The position numbers and the translations under genes are program-made. Below, piece by piece: positions 61,114-64,000 of a DNA stretch of 64,000 bases. This stretch comes from Galeopsis tetrahit (lineage: Eukaryota > Streptophyta > Magnoliopsida > Lamiales > Lamiaceae). Position 1 is the stretch's first letter; each line of letters begins with the position of its first letter. The notes under the pieces are model-generated. The model had not been told where the DNA came from. It saw only the letters and a program-made list of their open reading frames with translations, and did not search any database. The DNA lies in assembly GCA_963675135.1 (NCBI GenBank), contig OY776132.1, positions 7,998,001-8,062,000 on the forward strand, written 5' to 3'.

Positions 61114-62432
61114 TTATTTGGACATCACCCATGGGTTTTTTGAAACGCCATGCTCTTCTGTTATCCGTTTCCAGGTCTCCTCAAATTGATTAACAGACAA
61201 ATTTTTCGCTGTCAGCTTAGAAAATCCATCACAAAAATCAGGGACTTGGACATGTTGCCTACAGTTCTTCCCTAAGTGCCAGTTGTAGAGTCTGTGCCTC
61301 GCTTCAAGAAACACATCATGTATTTCCTTGCGCATCACTCCATTTTCATCAGTGACCACGGACAATGGCGAATGCCCGCCCATTATCCTACGGAAAGTTT
61401 GCAACAACCAAAGCAATGACTCATAGGTTTCGTTATGGATCAGAGCACAACCAAAAACACATGTCCTAAAGTTATTATCAACTCCTGATAGAATTACGAA
61501 AGAGAAATTATATGTGTTTGTTTTGTATGTGCTGTAAAAAAACAAAGACATCACCAAACAAGTTGTATTGTTCACGCCCAAGACCATCAGTCCAGAACAA
61601 CTTGTTCAGTGATCCATCCTCACTATCCTCTTTCTCATAAACAAAATTTGGGTCCTCTAATTTCATAGCATCGAGAAAATACAGAGCCGTAGTAGCATCT
61701 CTGTGTTGAACCAAATCTCTCCGCTCATTTGCCAAATAATTATGTGCATCCTTATTGGTGAATGGCAGGTTTGAGGGTCCTTCAACAAGCTTCAAATAAT
61801 CTAATATTTGACTTGTTTTGATTCCGGCAACACTAAATGTACTTAACAAGGATTTATTACCAGAAGATATATACCTGCCACGCGAAAACAACTTATGAAA
61901 CTACAACTTGAAGTAGAAACATAGTTTAGAATTCATATATTTAAAAAATACGAAATAAATATATGTTAATAATTACTAAAACATAAATCACGTACCTTCT
62001 AGCCTTCTTAGCGGTGTTGGCAGATTCTAGGTCGTAGTTGTGTTCGGATACAAATTTGGTGACCTTGTAGATTTCGAAATGAAGAGCGATACGAAAATAA
62101 GCTTTTCCACATTTGGTATCAGGTTTTGACTTACGAATGTTGTTCCGTACACCTATAGTAGCTTTAGGAAATCCAGACCGGGAACAGTCCCACGCTATAT
62201 TTTTGATAATGTTATTTCTCTGATCTCTTTCATCTTGCGTATATCTTATAAAATGCATTAATGTTTCTTCCGTCGAAGCGAAAGTCATGCCCAAAATTGT
62301 ATTGTTGTCTATGGGAGCATTTTTGAAATTGGCATACTCAAAATCCTCATTCGACCCCTCTTCTGAACTCATGTGCTCCTCGTGTGATTCATCATCCACT
62401 TTGATATCTTCATATCCAACGTTTGAGAACAT
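61114..62432 (-). pseudogene. FAR1-related / MULE transposase-like gene, frameshifted
   Basis: The ATG at 62432 starts an acidic leader. A FAR1-type zinc-binding domain follows, with IAWDCSRSGFPKA, KPDTKCGKAYFRIA and KFVSEHNYDLES (C-C-H-related pattern). The intron 61995-61875 (donor AG|GTACG, acceptor tggcag) joins in frame into KARR-YISSGNKS. Then comes the start of a MULE transposase-like domain (LNKLFWTDGLGREQYNLFGD), broken by one extra base in a 7-A run at 61536-61542. The next frame continues TYKTNTYNFSFVILSGVDNN and RHRLYNWHLGKN, and ends at a stop near 61114. The SWIM zinc finger and C-terminus are missing. It is either a truncated FRS host gene or a decayed Mutator-like transposase gene. 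Confidence 0.75.
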
Positions 62433-62499
62433 TGTGGAACGTTGTTGTAAATACAAACTGCAAGAAAAACACAGAAAAAATGAATCAAGTGGAATATTG

Positions 62500-63669
62500 T
62501 GAGACGTTCATTAAAAGACATGTTATATCTTCCAATTTTACTACATTTTTCAATGTTATGCAACATCTTCATATTATATATTTCAATCACCTATTTTAAT
62601 GTCATTTACGGCAACTAATAGCATGTGCTTCTAACATAAAATCGAGGAATACCATGTGCTTATAAACATAAAATTCAATTTAAACACTATATCAAATATA
62701 AATTTCAAAACTTTACATATGGTGATTTAACTCTATATTATGTCCTTCTAACTAGAGGATTCAAACAACGAATATTGTTAGGAATGTGCATTCAATAACC
62801 ACTTCCTTTGCTAAATTCGGTTTCAAAATTTCTTTGAAGCATTTTGTCAAACACTTGTTGAGCAGTTATGTTTCTATTTGATTTGAGGCAATTTCAAAAA
62901 CAATTAATACTCAACAACTCAAACACAATTTTAACAATTTCACAATGTTAATTCAAATACTCATAACAAATGACGGAAGTAAGAAAAAAATATGAAGATA
63001 TACATAAGCAACGTTCAATGGTGGAATTCACCTACTCCACGATAATATTAAACTTACAAATTAAGAAAATCAGGGGGGAGGAGAGGCTTGGTGGCGGCAG
63101 CAGAGAAGCGGCGCATCGGTGGCGGCGGAAGGGCAGCGGCGCGTCGACGGCGGAAAGGCAACGGCTTGGGGCGGAAGTGGAGTGCGTGTTCGTAGGGGAA
63201 AGAAAACCTATGTATTGTTGTTGGGAATAAAATGAGATATGTTTTGATCTAATACCAAAACCCCCTGAGACATGCCTAAGTCAAGATAAGTATGTTCTAG
63301 AAATGTTAGAACATATAGATTATAGGCTAGATGAGGAGCTAATATGTTAGGCAGCTCTTAAATGATTAGATGCACAAATTGAGGGGGAACACATGCTTTG
63401 AATTACATCAAGAACAAGTCCCCTCAAGGCTCAAACTCTGGAATCATGATCAAGTCTGCTGAAAGACAAGAATGCTGATCAGGAGAGTTGTCCAGAGGAG
63501 TTGTCTCAGCTCAATTAATCAAGATCAAGTGCTCTGAAAGCCTGAGGTCAACTATGCTGAAGAGAAAGAGACAACCACACCCTAAAGATCACCAAAGAAA
63601 CAAGCTAAGATCATCTTCAAGAGAGATAAAGGGAATGAGCCAAGTCATCTGAAGAAGAGCAAGCCAACC
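62500..63669. other. Upstream of FAR1-like gene; GC-rich patch
   Basis: Mostly AT-rich without a gene. At 63060-63200 a GC-rich patch (gcggcgg, cgtcgacgg) could be a 5' exon or UTR of the minus-strand FAR1-like gene, but no splice link was proved. 63380-63660 has purine-rich aagatcaag/ctgaagag sequence of the kind seen in plant LTRs. Confidence 0.35.
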
Positions 63670-64000
63670 TGTCACATCCCAATTTTAGGGGCCTAGATGA
63701 AAATGCATATTTTTATAAAAATTGGCGGCGGAATTAATTTGGTAAATAAATACTCAAACACTTTTAAAAGATTCATTTTAAAATGTAACTTCAACTAATG
63801 ATTACCAAAACTTGTTTAAAAAAAAGATGTGAACATTCTTAAAATGAAAATAGTTTAAATTTTAAATGCAAATAATTAAATAAAATAGCATGAAGGTGTT
63901 CCTTAATGACATGTACGCATCCACCGTCCCTCCACTTCAACTCCTTCAATCTGTAAAATGTTTAGATTGGGGTGAGCAAAACAACTAGCTCAGTGGGATT
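63670..64000. mobile_element. Possible LTR start, cut by window edge
   Basis: tgtcacatcccaattttagg is a common start of plant LTRs. Only one end lies in the window, so no target duplication or partner LTR can be checked. Confidence 0.4.

Overview
This is plant nuclear DNA: AT-rich, with spliced host genes, Ty3/Gypsy and Ty1/Copia LTR retrotransposons, CACTA, hAT, PIF/Harbinger-like and Stowaway elements. A eudicot is likely; I cannot name the species from sequence alone. Most of the window is repeats inside repeats, with one host gene that looks intact.

Region 1-32.5 kb (extending to about 34.8 kb): a fragment of a 2-hydroxyacyl-CoA lyase (HACL-type, ThDP-dependent) gene on the minus strand is cut in two (2767-3121 and 32473-32690) by a 29.3-kb Tat-lineage Gypsy retrotransposon (3122-32467) with a perfect 5-bp target duplication, CGGAG. 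The HACL piece abuts an exon of an unrelated small membrane protein on the opposite strand, so the target was itself a chimera of gene fragments. Inside the Tat element are damaged gag, protease, RT, two RNase H domains and integrase. The integrase is split by an 11.2-kb CACTA transposon (10087-21329, target duplication AGA) that carries gene-like exons on both strands. Downstream of pol, on the antisense strand, lies a long spliced gene with a plant mobile domain (29096-22747). Its intron holds a short non-autonomous LTR retrotransposon (23298-27018, target duplication GAACA).

Region 34.8-49 kb: the best host gene is a nine-exon, 551-codon gene on the minus strand (44634-38282) for a Tic22-like protein. 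At least four of its eight introns contain MITEs or inverted-repeat elements. Its upstream side has an hAT MITE with a perfect 8-bp target duplication, a TIR element with a Stowaway inside, a 195-bp CACTA-type MITE and an element with about 280-bp inverted repeats.

Region 49-64 kb: a 5.9-kb Copia element (49974-55877), with one in-frame stop in an otherwise open polyprotein, splits a kelch-like gene remnant on the minus strand. Beyond it are a decayed RNase H-like fragment, a lone CACTA terminus, an array of about 85-bp units able to form hairpins (60.0-60.7 kb), and a FAR1/MULE-transposase-like gene (62432-61114) broken by one extra base in a homopolymer. The last 330 bp look like the start of another LTR.

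The genes do not form a common pathway. What links them is the insertion history: host fragments, then the Tat element, then CACTA and small LTR insertions into it. The most unusual unit is the antisense, spliced, apparently self-promoted plant-mobile-domain gene inside the Tat retrotransposon.
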